Origin: Thalassobacillus pellis
Lineage (GTDB): Bacteria; Bacillota; Bacilli; Bacillales; Halobacillaceae
Reading direction: 5' to 3'
DNA: 64,000 nucleotides
NCBI RefSeq assembly: GCF_016908295.1
Contig: NZ_JAFBDO010000001.1
Location: 1,163,676 to 1,227,675 of the forward strand
This document shows, piece by piece, positions 1 to 13,448 of the stretch (positions are counted from its first letter, which is position 1; each line of letters opens with the position of its first letter). Below the pieces are notes generated by a model. That model ran no database searches, had not been told where the DNA came from, and worked only from the letters and a program-made list of their open reading frames with translations. The translations under genes were made by a program, and so were the position numbers.

Positions 1-60
1 TGAAATCCCATTAATTAGCACTCATACTGAATATGTGTATAAATGATTCTTATTTGCCAA

Positions 61-175
61 CAGTCTATCCACATGTGGATAGACTTTGTTTCCTGGTAAT
101 TTCTGAAGTTATCCACATAATCACAGGCCCTATTACTACTATTACTATTTTTTTATTAATAAAATATATATAAAT
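61..175. other. oriC: oriC unwinding region (dnaA-dnaN spacer)
   Basis: The spacer before dnaN holds a perfect DnaA box TTATCCACA (109-117). It is followed by a C-rich step and a run of trinucleotides TAT-TAC-TAC-TAT-TAC-TAT (130-148), then a pure A/T stretch (149-175). This is the arrangement of DnaA boxes, DnaA-trio and AT-rich unwinding element known from the Bacillus subtilis origin downstream of dnaA. A 22-bp perfect palindrome at 63-84 holds two head-to-head near-consensus boxes (CTATCCACA). DnaA binding and strand opening here are inferred from this match. Confidence 0.85.
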
Positions 176-201
176 AACGATTCTTTAGGAGGAATTTTTC
201 C

Positions 202-1335
202 ATGAAATTCATTATCCAGCGAGATCAGTTGATGGACAGTGTCCAAAATGTAATGAAAGCCATATCTTCAAGAACGACAATTCCAATTCTGACCGGTATG
301 AAATTAGAAGCGAGTGAACAAGGGGTCAAACTGACTGGAAGTGATTCAGATATTTCTATCGAATCTTTCATCCCTGCAGAAGAAGATGGCATTGTCCATG
401 TCGAACAGATCGAACCAGGCAGCATCGTCCTCCAGGCAAAGTATTTCCCGGATATCGTGCGGAAGCTTCCACAAAAGACGGTTGAAATAGAAACGGATGA
501 CCGCAGGAACGTAACAATTCGTTCCGGCAGTGCTGAATTTCATTTGAATGGCCAGGATGCAGAGGAATATCCACAATTGCCACAATTACATACAGAAGAA
601 AGCTTCGAAATTCCAATCGATTTGTTGAAAAACCTGATCAGACAGACCGTATTCGCTGTTTCAACTTCAGAAACACGGCCAATTCTCACAGGTGTTAACG
701 TAAAAATTGAGGATGGAGAACTGCAATTTACAGCCACTGACAGTCATCGTCTTGCTTCACGAAAACTTCCTTTAGAATCAAACCTTACATTCGGAAGTGT
801 GGTTATCCCTGGTAAAAGCCTTACTGAATTGAATAAAATTTTGGGAGATTCCGAGGAAAATATCGAAGTAAGCATTACGGATAACCAAGTATTATTCCGT
901 ACGAAGCATCTTTATTTTCTATCACGGCTGCTTGATGGGAATTATCCGGAAACATCCCGCCTGATCCCTGATGAAAGCAAGACAATTGTTATCATCGATG
1001 CCAAAGAATTTTTACAGTCGATTGACCGTGCATCTCTTCTTGCAAGGGAGAACCGTAACAATGTCGTTCGTCTGATTACCAAAGAAGATAACAGAGTAGA
1101 AATTAACGGGAACTCACCTGAAGTGGGAAATGTCGTGGAAGAAGTAAGTGCAGAATCGATAGAAGGGGAAGAGTTAAAAATTTCCTTCAGTGCCAAATAC
1201 ATGATGGACGCGTTAAAAGCACTCGGAACTGATCAGGTAAAAGTTGAATTTACCGGCGCCATGCGGCCATTTTTAATCCGTGCCATCGATAATGACCAAG
1301 TATTGCAGCTGATCTTGCCTGTACGGACATATTAA
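202..1335 (+). CDS. dnaN: DNA polymerase III sliding clamp (beta subunit)
   Basis: This is the ring-shaped processivity clamp that tethers DNA polymerase III to DNA and recruits repair and mismatch factors. The 377-residue length and the three repeated clamp folds fit the family (B. subtilis DnaN is 378). It starts with MKFIIQRDQL and ends with the typical LILPVRTY tail. The ATG is preceded by AGGAGGA at 187-193. It follows the origin region and precedes yaaA and recF, the usual order. A strong terminator follows the stop, so yaaA-recF probably has its own promoter. Confidence 0.98.
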   Translation: MKFIIQRDQLMDSVQNVMKAISSRTTIPILTGMKLEASEQGVKLTGSDSDISIESFIPAEEDGIVHVEQIEPGSIVLQAKYFPDIVRKLPQKTVEIETDDRRNVTIRSGSAEFHLNGQDAEEYPQLPQLHTEESFEIPIDLLKNLIRQTVFAVSTSETRPILTGVNVKIEDGELQFTATDSHRLASRKLPLESNLTFGSVVIPGKSLTELNKILGDSEENIEVSITDNQVLFRTKHLYFLSRLLDGNYPETSRLIPDESKTIVIIDAKEFLQSIDRASLLARENRNNVVRLITKEDNRVEINGNSPEVGNVVEEVSAESIEGEELKISFSAKYMMDALKALGTDQVKVEFTGAMRPFLIRAIDNDQVLQLILPVRTY

Positions 1336-1346
1336 ACGAAATCACT

Positions 1347-1400
1347 AAAAACGGAAGAGCGGCGTTATAAGCGATAATAGCGTCGGGCTCTTCCGTTTTT
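1347..1400 (+). terminator. Intrinsic terminator after dnaN
   Basis: The arms AAAAACGGAAGAGC (1347-1360) and GCTCTTCCGTTTTT (1387-1400) are perfect complements around a 26-nt loop and end in a T run. Confidence 0.85.
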
Positions 1401-1495
1401 GCTGTCCATGCGTCATAAAGTAGGCTCTCTTTTCTTTCAGGCATTTCTTTAGTAAAATAGATAGAAGGTCAAACTATATGAATTAGGGTGAGAAA

Positions 1496-1717
1496 ATGCA
1501 CGATAAAATAGAAATTACTACAGAGTATATCCAGCTTGGCCAATTCCTTAAGCTTGCGAATGTAGTGGAATCGGGCGGAATGGTGAAATTGTTCCTTGCT
1601 GATTATGAGGTCTATGTGAATGATTCTCTTGAAAACCGCCGCGGACGAAAACTGTATCCCGGAGATCGGGTGGAAATTCCTGAGGCAGGTACCTTCGAGG
1701 TAATTAAAGAGAACTGA
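1496..1717 (+). CDS. yaaA: S4-domain RNA-binding protein YaaA
   Basis: This is a small protein of 73 residues made almost entirely of one S4 RNA-binding fold (LGQFLKLANVVESGGMVKLF, then VNDSLENRRGRKLYPGD). The family is conserved between dnaN and recF in Bacillales and is associated with ribosomes. The ribosome-binding site is weak (GGGTGAG just before the ATG). It lies 27 bp upstream of recF and is probably cotranscribed with it. The exact cellular role is not evident from sequence. Confidence 0.93.
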   Translation: MHDKIEITTEYIQLGQFLKLANVVESGGMVKLFLADYEVYVNDSLENRRGRKLYPGDRVEIPEAGTFEVIKEN

Positions 1718-1744
1718 TCGGTTACTGGCAGAAAGGATATTGGC

Positions 1745-2863
1745 ATGCATATCAAAGAAATCAAGCTGCGTTCTTTTCGGAATTACAATCAAATTGAATT
1801 ACAGTTTGACGATAAAATTAATGTCATCATAGGAGAAAATGCCCAGGGGAAAACAAATCTTATGGAGGCTATCTACCTTTTAGCTTTTACGAAATCTCAT
1901 CGGACGCCAAGAGACAAGGAACTTATCCAATGGAGCCAAGAGTATGCTAAAATAGAAGGTAGTGTTATAAAAAGGAATCGTCGTTTTCCGCTTGAGATAA
2001 TTTTGTCGAAAAAAGGAAAAAAAGCTAAACTCAATCATTTGGAACAGAAACGTCTCAGTGATTACATCGGGGCGTTGAATGTAGTTATGTTTGCACCTGA
2101 AGACTTGAACCTTGTGAAAGGTAGTCCTCAGGTGCGTCGTAGGTTTATTGACATGGAAATCGGTCAAATCCAGCCTGCATACATTTATCATCTTGCCCAG
2201 TATGTGAAGGTGCTGAAACAGCGGAACCATCTGCTCAAGGACCTGCAGCGGCACCGACAGACGGACAAAACAATGCTTTATGTGCTGACCGACCAGCTGG
2301 TTGAGCATGCGGCAACTATCCTTGAGAGGCGCTTTAAATTCTTGAAGCTGCTCAGGAATTGGGCAGGCCCGATCCATAAAAGCATCAGCAGATCGCTTGA
2401 GACTTTGGAAATACACTATGAGGCAAGTGTACAAGTATCAGAAGATATGAAATTGGAAACAATAGTTAATAGATATCAAGAAAAGTACTCGGAAATAGAA
2501 GACAAGGAAATCGACCGTGGGACGACATTGGCAGGCCCCCACCGCGATGATCTCCTCTTCCATGTCAACGAAAAGAACGTCCAGACCTACGGCTCACAAG
2601 GGCAGCAACGGACGACAGCCTTATCTCTGAAACTTGCAGAGATCGAATTGATTCACAATGAAGTGGGTGAATATCCAGTCCTGCTCCTGGATGATGTTTT
2701 GAGTGAACTGGATGACTACAGGCAGTCCCATTTGCTGCAGACTATCCAGGGAAAGGTCCAGACTTTTGTTTCAACCACGGGCATTGATGGAATCAATCAT
2801 GAGGCAATGGCCGGGGCAGAGATTTTCCGTGTTGATAATGGCACAATCGAAACAGAGAAATGA
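1745..2863 (+). CDS. recF: DNA replication/repair protein RecF
   Basis: This SMC-like ABC ATPase loads and modulates RecA at single-strand gaps together with RecO and RecR (recR lies near the other end of this window). Walker A is GENAQGKTN at residues 30-38. The signature-like [18 protein letters not shown] and Walker [13 protein letters not shown] lie in the C-terminal third. The length of 372 residues matches the family. Its stop codon lies within the ribosome-binding site of the next gene, remB, which suggests translational coupling. Confidence 0.97.
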   Translation: MHIKEIKLRSFRNYNQIELQFDDKINVIIGENAQGKTNLMEAIYLLAFTKSHRTPRDKELIQWSQEYAKIEGSVIKRNRRFPLEIILSKKGKKAKLNHLEQKRLSDYIGALNVVMFAPEDLNLVKGSPQVRRRFIDMEIGQIQPAYIYHLAQYVKVLKQRNHLLKDLQRHRQTDKTMLYVLTDQLVEHAATILERRFKFLKLLRNWAGPIHKSISRSLETLEIHYEASVQVSEDMKLETIVNRYQEKYSEIEDKEIDRGTTLAGPHRDDLLFHVNEKNVQTYGSQGQQRTTALSLKLAEIELIHNEVGEYPVLLLDDVLSELDDYRQSHLLQTIQGKVQTFVSTTGIDGINHEAMAGAEIFRVDNGTIETEK

Positions 2864-2872
2864 GGTGGAAGG

Positions 2873-3166
2873 TTGTTCATTCATATTGGTGATGACCAGG
2901 TAATCCGCTCAAAGGATGTAGTAGCAATAATTGATCATAACTTAATATCGTCTTCATCCATCATCGAAGAGATGATTTTCAATCAGCGGAAGAATAAAAA
3001 TGTGATCGAAAATCAGGCCCAAGATGCCAAGGCAATTGTCATTACCCAGGATGAGATTTTTTTCAGTCCGTTATCTGTGATGACTTTGAAAAAACGTGCC
3101 AACATGATGGCTACTTTAAATAAATTGGAAGATTTCTCAGAAAAAATCATCGACGAAGAAGCATGA
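2873..3166 (+). CDS. remB: Extracellular matrix regulator RemB (YaaB)
   Basis: The protein has 97 residues and belongs to the DUF370/RemA-RemB family. In B. subtilis these act as DNA-binding activators of biofilm matrix genes. It begins FIHIGDDQVIRSKDVVAIID, typical of RemB. The start is TTG at 2873, with GAGGTGG directly upstream overlapping the recF stop; no ATG or GTG fits better. The order recF-remB-gyrB is conserved. Confidence 0.92.
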   Translation: MFIHIGDDQVIRSKDVVAIIDHNLISSSSIIEEMIFNQRKNKNVIENQAQDAKAIVITQDEIFFSPLSVMTLKKRANMMATLNKLEDFSEKIIDEEA

Positions 3167-3246
3167 AATAACGTTGCTGCGATAGCAGTACAGGTTATGG
3201 ATTTATTTTTCCAGGATGAGAACATAAACTTCTGGAGGGAATGTAG

Positions 3247-5178
<1,932 letters not shown>

Positions 5179-5349
5179 TTCTATTAAAGGTCGGGCTAAG
5201 CTGAAACACATCTTCAACCAGCAGATACAATAAACAATCACAAAAACAGTCCCACTTTACATGAGTCCGGGACTTTGATGGATGACAATACATGAAGGCT
5301 GCAGCAGATTTGCAGTCTTCCTTCCTCATCTGTGATAGGAGGTAATTTC

Positions 5350-7890
5350 ATGGTGGATCAACCAAATCGTCCACGCGTCCAGGAAGTAAATATCAGTCAG
5401 GAAATGCGGACATCATTTCTCGACTATGCGATGAGTGTCATCGTAGCAAGGGCTTTGCCGGACGTCCGTGATGGACTAAAGCCTGTCCATCGCCGTATAT
5501 TATATGCCATGCACGACCTTGGCATGCATTCCGACAAGGCATATAAAAAGTCAGCCCGTATCGTCGGTGAGGTCATTGGTAAGTATCATCCCCACGGTGA
5601 CTCGGCGGTTTATGACACGATGGTACGTATGGCACAGGATTTCAACTATCGTTACATGCTTGTAGACGGGCATGGCAACTTCGGTTCTGTAGATGGTGAC
5701 GCGGCTGCTGCCATGCGTTATACCGAAGCCCGGATGTCCAAGATTTCGATGGAAATTCTGCGTGATATCAATAAAGATACAATCGATTACACCGATAACT
5801 ATGATGGGGCCGAAAAAGAACCAATCGTACTCCCATCCCGTTTTCCAAACCTGCTTGTAAACGGTACATCCGGTATCGCGGTCGGTATGGCGACCAATAT
5901 CCCGCCTCATCAGCTAGGCGAGGTCATTGATGGCGTGCTTGCTGTAAGTAAGAATAAAGACATTACTATTCAGGAATTGATGGAAAACCATATTCATGGA
6001 CCGGACCTTCCTACTGCCGGACAGATTCTCGGTCTTAGTGGTATAAGGAAAGCCTATGAAACTGGTAAAGGCTCCATTACCATAAGGGCAAAAGTAGAAA
6101 TCGAAGAACAGGCAAACGGTAAATCCCGTCTGATTGTTACCGAATTGCCTTACCAGGTCAATAAAGCGCGATTAGTGGAAAAAATCGCAGAGCTTGCCCG
6201 TGATAAGAAGATCGACGGTATTACCGATCTCCGTGATGAATCAGATCGTAACGGCATGAGGGTTGTCATCGAACTGCGTAAAGACGTCAACCCGAACGTA
6301 CTTTTAAATAATTTATATAAACAAACAGCCTTACAGACGTCCTTCGGGATCAATATGCTGGCATTGGTTGGCGGACAGCCGAAAGTGCTTAATCTGAAAC
6401 AATGTCTGGAGCATTATCTGGATCATCAGAAAGTAGTCATCAAACGCCGCACAGCTTATGAACTCCGAAAAGCAGAAGCCCGGGCTCATATTCTGGAAGG
6501 TTTGCGGATTGCTCTGGATCATCTTGACGAAGTGATCAAACTGATTCGTGAATCACAGACGACCGAGATTGCGCGCGAAGGCTTGATGACACGTTTTGAG
6601 CTGTCAGAAAAGCAGGCTCAGGCGATTTTAGATATGCGTCTGCAGCGTCTGACCGGTTTAGAACGGGAAAAAATTGAAGAGGAATATAAGGGATTGGTTG
6701 ATTTAATAGCCGAACTGAAAGCGATTCTCGCCGATGAAGAAAAAGTATTGGAAATCATCCGTGAGGAATTGACCGAAATCAAGGAACGTTTCAATGATGA
6801 GCGACGTACAGAAATTGTCGTCGGAGGCACAGACTTTATTGAAGATGAAGATTTGATTCCTGTCGAAACAATTATCGTGACGCTTACCCATCAAGGGTAT
6901 ATCAAACGACTTCCTGCATCCACGTACCGAACGCAGCGACGCGGCGGGCGCGGTGTCCAGGGTATGGGGACCCATGAAGATGATTTCGTGGAACACCTAT
7001 TATCCACATCGACGCATAATACGTTACTTTTCTTTACGAATAAAGGGAAGGTATACAAAGCGAAGGGCTATGAGGTGCCGGAGTTCAGCCGGACAGCAAA
7101 AGGAATTCCGATCATCAACATGCTTGAAATCGAACGGGATGAATGGATCAATGCCGTCATCGCCGTAGAAGATTTCGTGGATGACTGGTATTTCTTCTTC
7201 ACGACTAGAAAAGGTGTCTCCAAGCGGACTTCTATATCCCAGTTTGCCAATATCCGAAAAGGCGGTCTGATTGCTCTTAATCTCCGCGAAGAGGATGAAT
7301 TGATTTCTGTCCGTCTGACTAATGGCGAAAAGGATATCATGATCGGCACGAATAACGGTATGCTGATCCGTTTCAATGAGGACCAAGTCCGGACAATGGG
7401 CCGGACAGCAGCTGGAGTCAAGGGGATCTCCCTCCGTGAAGGAGATGAGGTGGTTTCGATGGAAATCATCGAAAATGACCTGGAAGTCCTTACTGTGACT
7501 GATAAAGGCTTCGGTAAACGAACGCCAGCATCAGAATACAGAATCACCAATCGTGGCGGTAAAGGAATTTTGACTTGTAACCTGACAGAAAGAAATGGCA
7601 AGGTTGTCGCAGTGAAGGCTGTGACCGGAGATGAAGATGTCATGATCATCACAGCAAGTGGTGTGTTGATCCGGATGCCGATCGAAGGTATTTCAGAAAC
7701 TGGCCGTAACACACAAGGGGTCCGTCTTATCCGACTACAGGAAGAAGAAGCTGTTGCTACAGTAGCAGTACTCGAACCTGAAGAGGAAGAAGAAATAGAG
7801 GAAATGGAAGCAGCAGTTGAAGCAGCAGATGAAGTGATTGAAGAAAACGTGGAAACTGAATCTGAGGACACAGAAACCGAAGATGAGTAG
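5350..7890 (+). CDS. gyrA: DNA gyrase subunit A
   Basis: This subunit breaks and rejoins DNA through its catalytic tyrosine (in [11 protein letters not shown]) and carries the C-terminal beta-pinwheel with the GyrA box (QRRGGRG). ATG 5350 is preferred because AGGAGG ends 7 nt upstream; a longer reading from GTG 5332 would put the ribosome-binding site inside the gene. The quinolone-resistance-determining segment reads [11 protein letters not shown], with the serine and acidic residues of the susceptible type. The last 40 residues are strongly acidic (runs of Glu and Asp). Confidence 0.97.
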   Translation: MVDQPNRPRVQEVNISQEMRTSFLDYAMSVIVARALPDVRDGLKPVHRRILYAMHDLGMHSDKAYKKSARIVGEVIGKYHPHGDSAVYDTMVRMAQDFNYRYMLVDGHGNFGSVDGDAAAAMRYTEARMSKISMEILRDINKDTIDYTDNYDGAEKEPIVLPSRFPNLLVNGTSGIAVGMATNIPPHQLGEVIDGVLAVSKNKDITIQELMENHIHGPDLPTAGQILGLSGIRKAYETGKGSITIRAKVEIEEQANGKSRLIVTELPYQVNKARLVEKIAELARDKKIDGITDLRDESDRNGMRVVIELRKDVNPNVLLNNLYKQTALQTSFGINMLALVGGQPKVLNLKQCLEHYLDHQKVVIKRRTAYELRKAEARAHILEGLRIALDHLDEVIKLIRESQTTEIAREGLMTRFELSEKQAQAILDMRLQRLTGLEREKIEEEYKGLVDLIAELKAILADEEKVLEIIREELTEIKERFNDERRTEIVVGGTDFIEDEDLIPVETIIVTLTHQGYIKRLPASTYRTQRRGGRGVQGMGTHEDDFVEHLLSTSTHNTLLFFTNKGKVYKAKGYEVPEFSRTAKGIPIINMLEIERDEWINAVIAVEDFVDDWYFFFTTRKGVSKRTSISQFANIRKGGLIALNLREEDELISVRLTNGEKDIMIGTNNGMLIRFNEDQVRTMGRTAAGVKGISLREGDEVVSMEIIENDLEVLTVTDKGFGKRTPASEYRITNRGGKGILTCNLTERNGKVVAVKAVTGDEDVMIITASGVLIRMPIEGISETGRNTQGVRLIRLQEEEAVATVAVLEPEEEEEIEEMEAAVEAADEVIEENVETESEDTETEDE

Positions 7891-7917
7891 AACAACTGGA
7901 TAGAGTTACAGCAGAAT

Positions 7918-7962
7918 GGCTGTCCCATAGCAGTGCCCCGTCACGTTATGGGGCAGCCTTTT
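7918..7962 (+). terminator. Intrinsic terminator after gyrA
   Basis: GGCTGTCCCATA (7918-7929) pairs with TATGGGGCAGCC (7947-7958) with one G-T pair, followed by TTTT. Repeat element A1 starts 4 nt later. Confidence 0.8.
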
Positions 7963-7966
7963 CTGA

Positions 7967-8066
7967 CACTTTAAGAAAGTTTAACTTTGTTAAAGGATTA
8001 AAGTATAAGCAAAACTAAGGCTTTCGCGATAAGTACTTGGCGAAAATCCGAGTTTTTCCAATTGTT
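7967..8066 (+). repeat. Family A repeat, copy A1
   Basis: It begins CACTTTAAGAAAG and contains a first hairpin (CTTTAAGAAAG/CTTTGTTAAAG) and a second imperfect one (GGCTTTCGC.../GCGAAAATCC). The same element recurs at 18913-19010 (reverse), 52341-52438, 55025-55124 and, truncated, at 50098-50157. It starts right after the gyrA terminator. The function is unknown. Confidence 0.8.
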
Positions 8067-8168
8067 ATTAATGATTAAGATGGAGTGGGATTTGAAATAT
8101 TTGAGAGTCCTTTTTATCAGTTGAAACAGACTGAATTCCCATCCATCAAATATAAAGGGGGAGTACAG

Positions 8169-9254
8169 GTGCGGGTACATCCAACGCAAATCATACCAGG
8201 CTGCATCATTACCAGGGATGTGATCGGCAAGACTAATCGTCCGTTGGTTCCGAAAAACACCGTTGTCCAGGATATACATATCAAAGTGCTTCAAAAATTC
8301 ATGGTACCGCATGTGGAAGTCGGACCTAAGCTATCATCAGGAGATCCATTCTTTCCTGAATATCCAATGGAAGAGGCAGAAACAGCTCAAAAAGCGGAGA
8401 TGGTAACGGAGGTCTCTTTTACAGAAAAATACCTGCAAGCAGTAAAAGATTACCGAAAATGGTTTAACAACTGGCAGGGAGGAGCCCCTGTCGATATCCA
8501 GCAAATACGGGATAGGATTATGCCCTTACTGGAATTTGCGAAGGGGTCAAAAAAAGATATTTTCCAGCTCCATCACTTTTCAACAAAAAATGATTATCTC
8601 TTCCATCACAGCGTAGCAGTTTCCGTGATTGCTGCATTTTTAGGAGAAAAACTGAAGCTGAGCCACGGGGCGTGTATCCAGCTCGGGCTAGCAGGACTGT
8701 TAAGTGATTGTGGAATGGCAAAAGTGGACAAGCGACTGCACTTTAAACAGGAACCCCTTTCAGAAGAAGAATATAAAGAAGTGAAAAGACACCCCACTTA
8801 TTCCTACCGGATGATAGAAAATACAACAGCATTGAGCCATGGGGCTAAGCTTGGGATACTCCAGCATCATGAACGTTTAGACGGTAGCGGGTATCCCCTT
8901 GGTTCGAAAGGGAAGAAAATCCATCAATTCGCGAAAATCATTGCGGTGAGCGACATGTATCATGCCATGACTTCTGAACGCCCCTACCGTAAAAAGCAGT
9001 CTCCCTTCAAAGTGCTCGAAGAAATGATCCAGGCGCAGTTTGGACAGTTCGAACTAACTGTTGTCCAAATGTTTATCGACAGCATGACCAACTATTCGAC
9101 TGGAACAAAAGTGAAGCTATCTGACGGTCAGACAGCTGAAATCATTTTCGTCGAATCGGCCCAGCCGACAAGGCCGATGGTCAGGCTGGAAAATAATGAT
9201 ATTATTCAATTGAAAGAATTCCAGGATATCTTCATTGAGGAAATACTGGATTGA
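8169..9254 (+). CDS. HD-GYP-type domain protein with altered HD motif
   Basis: The protein is an N-terminal domain of about 100 residues followed by an HD-GYP-type phosphohydrolase fold, a family that usually degrades cyclic di-GMP. Visible motifs are HHSVAVS, the second-histidine region KRHPTYSYRMIE, HHERLDGSGYP and VSDMYHAMTSERPYR. The central HD-x-GK motif reads SDCGMAK, so the metal-ligand histidine is serine. Catalysis may be lost and the protein may act as a sensor. GTG 8169 is chosen because AAAGGGGGAG lies 6 nt upstream and the product then begins MRVHPTQIIPG; GTG 8085 is an in-frame alternative without a clear ribosome-binding site. Confidence 0.85.
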   Translation: MRVHPTQIIPGCIITRDVIGKTNRPLVPKNTVVQDIHIKVLQKFMVPHVEVGPKLSSGDPFFPEYPMEEAETAQKAEMVTEVSFTEKYLQAVKDYRKWFNNWQGGAPVDIQQIRDRIMPLLEFAKGSKKDIFQLHHFSTKNDYLFHHSVAVSVIAAFLGEKLKLSHGACIQLGLAGLLSDCGMAKVDKRLHFKQEPLSEEEYKEVKRHPTYSYRMIENTTALSHGAKLGILQHHERLDGSGYPLGSKGKKIHQFAKIIAVSDMYHAMTSERPYRKKQSPFKVLEEMIQAQFGQFELTVVQMFIDSMTNYSTGTKVKLSDGQTAEIIFVESAQPTRPMVRLENNDIIQLKEFQDIFIEEILD

Positions 9255-9260
9255 TAAGAT

Positions 9261-9292
9261 GGGCTGTTCCTATGGAGCGGCCTTATTTTTTT
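9261..9292 (+). terminator. Terminator between convergent HD-GYP gene and yaaC
   Basis: GGGCTGTTCC and GGAGCGGCC form a stem with G-T pairs around a 3-nt loop, followed by TTATTTTTTT. The yaaC stop lies just beyond. Confidence 0.7.
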
Positions 9293-9296
9293 GCCT

Positions 9297-10343
9297 TTAA
9301 GATCCTGCATTGTTTTCCGATTGTAGCCAGGCTGCTATCATCTTTTCCATTTTGGCAGCTGTCACTTCCATGAAGGCAAGTACAAATGAGTAATCCTCAG
9401 TGTCTCGAATTTGGTGCAGATCCATCCACCATTCGACTTCATAGCGGCAAATCATACTCAAATTATAAAGGACGATATAATGGATCATCACTTCAGGGAG
9501 ATGGTCCATTGCATCTCTGGATAATGAAGTATAAAAATGATGGGAAGTACTTGAGAAATAGAATGGATGGGACAAATAGGGAACTAATGGTTCTTGCAAA
9601 GCTATTTTAACCTTGCCATCCTCCAGCGCCCAATTGGAAAAATTATAACGGGAGAATCGCTGTTTCAATTTCCGTTCTGTAAGAGAGTGACCATCAAGCG
9701 CTTTCAGGGGAAGCTCGACTGCAGTATCACCGGCCGCCAGCATTTCCAATAAGGGAATGCTCCCTTTCCAATGATAGATAGGAGACATTTCCGGTATCAA
9801 TCGCAGCAGCTGGTCCATGTTCGTTTTATCATTTTGAAAAGGAGAGCAGTTGAATAGAGTGGAACAGGCATAGGCGAATAAGCCATTTGGCTGGATTTTC
9901 ACTTCATCCTGGAGAAAGGAATAATTCTGCTTTTTCTTTTTTCTTGTCGTCAACCCGTGAGCCAATACTTTAGTGGATGGGGGATAATCCGGATCCCTGA
10001 CGAGCAGGCAGGCTTTCAACAAGTGTCCAAGTCCGTAGAATAATAGCACTGGCTGTAAGGTGGCAGGAGAGTTTCGGCCGGCAGCAAGGAAAGTCTTGCC
10101 GTGTTCTAAGAAATAGCAGAAACGGTCGCTATTTTTATAAGCTTTATGACTCGCTTGTTCCTTCCCCTGTCTTTCATAGCTGCCAGCAAGAAATTTCCGG
10201 GCATTCGGAACAGCCTGTAAATATGTTAGAAAAGACTGATTATTCTGTCTCAAAACACTTTCCCCTCTCACAACGGAATGCTCCCGTTCATCCATGATTT
10301 TACGGTTGAAAAAGCCGGATTGTTGGCGTATTGTAAATAACAA
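9297..10343 (-). CDS. yaaC: YaaC-like protein
   Basis: This is an uncharacterised family found between gyrA and guaB in Bacillales, transcribed against its neighbours as here. The protein has no membrane segment or known catalytic motif; a lysine-rich HGLTTRKKKKQNYSFLQDEV segment is typical of YaaC. The reading frame from the first possible start (TTG, 10343) gives 348 residues, longer than B. subtilis YaaC (about 315). ATG 10295 is an alternative. No convincing ribosome-binding site precedes either, so the start is uncertain. Confidence 0.75.
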   Translation of the reverse strand: MLFTIRQQSGFFNRKIMDEREHSVVRGESVLRQNNQSFLTYLQAVPNARKFLAGSYERQGKEQASHKAYKNSDRFCYFLEHGKTFLAAGRNSPATLQPVLLFYGLGHLLKACLLVRDPDYPPSTKVLAHGLTTRKKKKQNYSFLQDEVKIQPNGLFAYACSTLFNCSPFQNDKTNMDQLLRLIPEMSPIYHWKGSIPLLEMLAAGDTAVELPLKALDGHSLTERKLKQRFSRYNFSNWALEDGKVKIALQEPLVPYLSHPFYFSSTSHHFYTSLSRDAMDHLPEVMIHYIVLYNLSMICRYEVEWWMDLHQIRDTEDYSFVLAFMEVTAAKMEKMIAAWLQSENNAGS

Positions 10344-10375
10344 TAAGAAGTTATGTCAGTCATTGCTACCACTAG

Positions 10376-11899
<1,524 letters not shown>

Positions 11900-11915
11900 C
11901 CTAGATAATTTATAG

Positions 11916-11947
11916 TAGACAGGGACTTTTCCCTGTCTATTTTTTTA
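11916..11947 (+). terminator. Intrinsic terminator after guaB
   Basis: The 10-bp arms TAGACAGGGA and TCCCTGTCTA close a 4-nt loop and are followed by TTTTTTT. Confidence 0.9.
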
Positions 11948-12005
11948 TGTAAACCTGTGATAAAATAACAAAGATGCAAAAAATATACCGTGGAGGTCGA
12001 GTAAG

Positions 12006-13337
12006 TTGAAATTTAAGTTTAAAACATCATGTGCAGTCATCCTGGCTATCATGATCACATTGATAGGATTTGTCCAACCTGACACTACATATGCACAAGT
12101 AGATATAGAGGCGAAATCCGCCATTTTAGTAGATTTCAATACTGGACAAATTCTATTTGAAAAGGAAGCAGATTTGACGCTGCCTCCGGCCAGTATGACA
12201 AAGATGATGACAGAATATTTAGTTTTGGAAGCGATCGAGGAAGGTAAAATTTCCTGGGATACGACTACGCAAGTCAGCGATTATGCCTATTCTATTTCGG
12301 CTAATAGTAATTTTTCAGGGGTCGGATTGACGCAGAGCCAGGATTATACGGTGCGCGAATTGTATGAAGCAATGGCAATCAATTCCGATAATGGTACGAC
12401 TATTGCCTTGGCTGAGCTTGTTGCTGGATCGGAAGGCGAATTTGTTAAAATGATGAATGCAAAAGCGAAGGAAATGGGTCTTCCTGATTACAAATTTGTC
12501 AATTCAACCGGATTGCCTAATAGTTTACTAGGAGAAAATCACCCGGAAGGTACGGAGCCCGATGCAGAAAATCTGCTTTCAGCGAGATCAGCTGCACTTC
12601 TTGCTTATAACCTCATAAAAGATTACCCGGAAGCAATGGACTTTTCAAGTATTACGAAGACAGAATTTGACGGACAGGAAATCATCAACTGGAACTGGAT
12701 GCTCCCTGACATGCCTGGATACTTGTCCCAATTCGGCTATAAAGGCATGGACGGAATGAAGACGGGCTATACAGAACTTGCCGGGAACTGTTTCACAGGG
12801 ACTGCAGAACGTGACGGACGCCGTCTAATTTCTGTAATTATGAAGGCTGACAGCCGTGCGTCCCGTTTTGAACAAACACGTCAATTACTGGATTATGGTT
12901 TTAACCAATTTGAAATTAAAGAAATGTACCCTGCAGGTCATCAGCTTAAAGAAAAAGCAGCACTGCCTGTTACAAAAGGTAAGGAAGAGCAGGTAGCAGT
13001 CGAAACAGGTGCTGTTCTTAAAACCGTTGTAAAAAGCGGGGAAGAAGAAAATTATAAGTTGAAATACACCTACGATGAAAAGCAACTGAACAAAGATGAT
13101 CAATTGACCGCGCCGGTAGAAAAAGGAGCAAAAGTTGGTACAGCCACGCTTGTTCATACTGGAGGAAAAGAACTTGGAAACATTGTTCCTGATGAAAAGG
13201 GCAGCCAGAGTGTAGCAGTGGTTACCTCTTCTGCTGTAGAAAAATCCAATTGGTTCATGTTGTCAGTCGGGGCCGTCGGTGACTTTTTCGGGGATATTTT
13301 TAACGGTGCAGTAGATACTGTTACAGGATGGTTTTAA
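12006..13337 (+). CDS. dacA: D-alanyl-D-alanine carboxypeptidase (PBP5)
   Basis: This low-molecular-weight penicillin-binding protein trims the terminal D-Ala of peptidoglycan stem peptides on the outer face of the membrane. A signal peptide occupies residues 1-30 (cationic start, hydrophobic core, TYAQ cleavage region). Catalytic motifs are SMTK (S63-K66), SDN (127-129) and KTG (252-254). The C-terminal region after about residue 300 is the beta-rich PBP5 C-domain, ending in an amphipathic membrane anchor. The start is TTG 12006, 9 nt after GGAGG. The order guaB-dacA-pdxS matches B. subtilis. Confidence 0.96.
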   Translation: MKFKFKTSCAVILAIMITLIGFVQPDTTYAQVDIEAKSAILVDFNTGQILFEKEADLTLPPASMTKMMTEYLVLEAIEEGKISWDTTTQVSDYAYSISANSNFSGVGLTQSQDYTVRELYEAMAINSDNGTTIALAELVAGSEGEFVKMMNAKAKEMGLPDYKFVNSTGLPNSLLGENHPEGTEPDAENLLSARSAALLAYNLIKDYPEAMDFSSITKTEFDGQEIINWNWMLPDMPGYLSQFGYKGMDGMKTGYTELAGNCFTGTAERDGRRLISVIMKADSRASRFEQTRQLLDYGFNQFEIKEMYPAGHQLKEKAALPVTKGKEEQVAVETGAVLKTVVKSGEEENYKLKYTYDEKQLNKDDQLTAPVEKGAKVGTATLVHTGGKELGNIVPDEKGSQSVAVVTSSAVEKSNWFMLSVGAVGDFFGDIFNGAVDTVTGWF

Positions 13338-13448
13338 TCCCGATTTCATGAGTAGGAATTTGGATAAAGATACGTTATAATTGTCAAGTAGACTGAAATT
13401 CAAATTTTTAGTAAAAATATATAACACAGGGAAATAGGAGGAGACATC

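Noticed and set aside
5332..5349. Upstream GTG start for gyrA
   Set aside because: The six extra codons contain the AGGAGG ribosome-binding site itself.
5179..5349. Terminator or regulatory RNA between gyrB and gyrA
   Set aside because: Only a 6-bp stem (AGTCCC/GGGACT) without a T run is present.
7068..7928. Long open frame antisense to gyrA (286 codons)
   Set aside because: It is the complement of gyrA codons, has a Ser/Ile/Arg-biased composition, no ribosome-binding site and no family resemblance.
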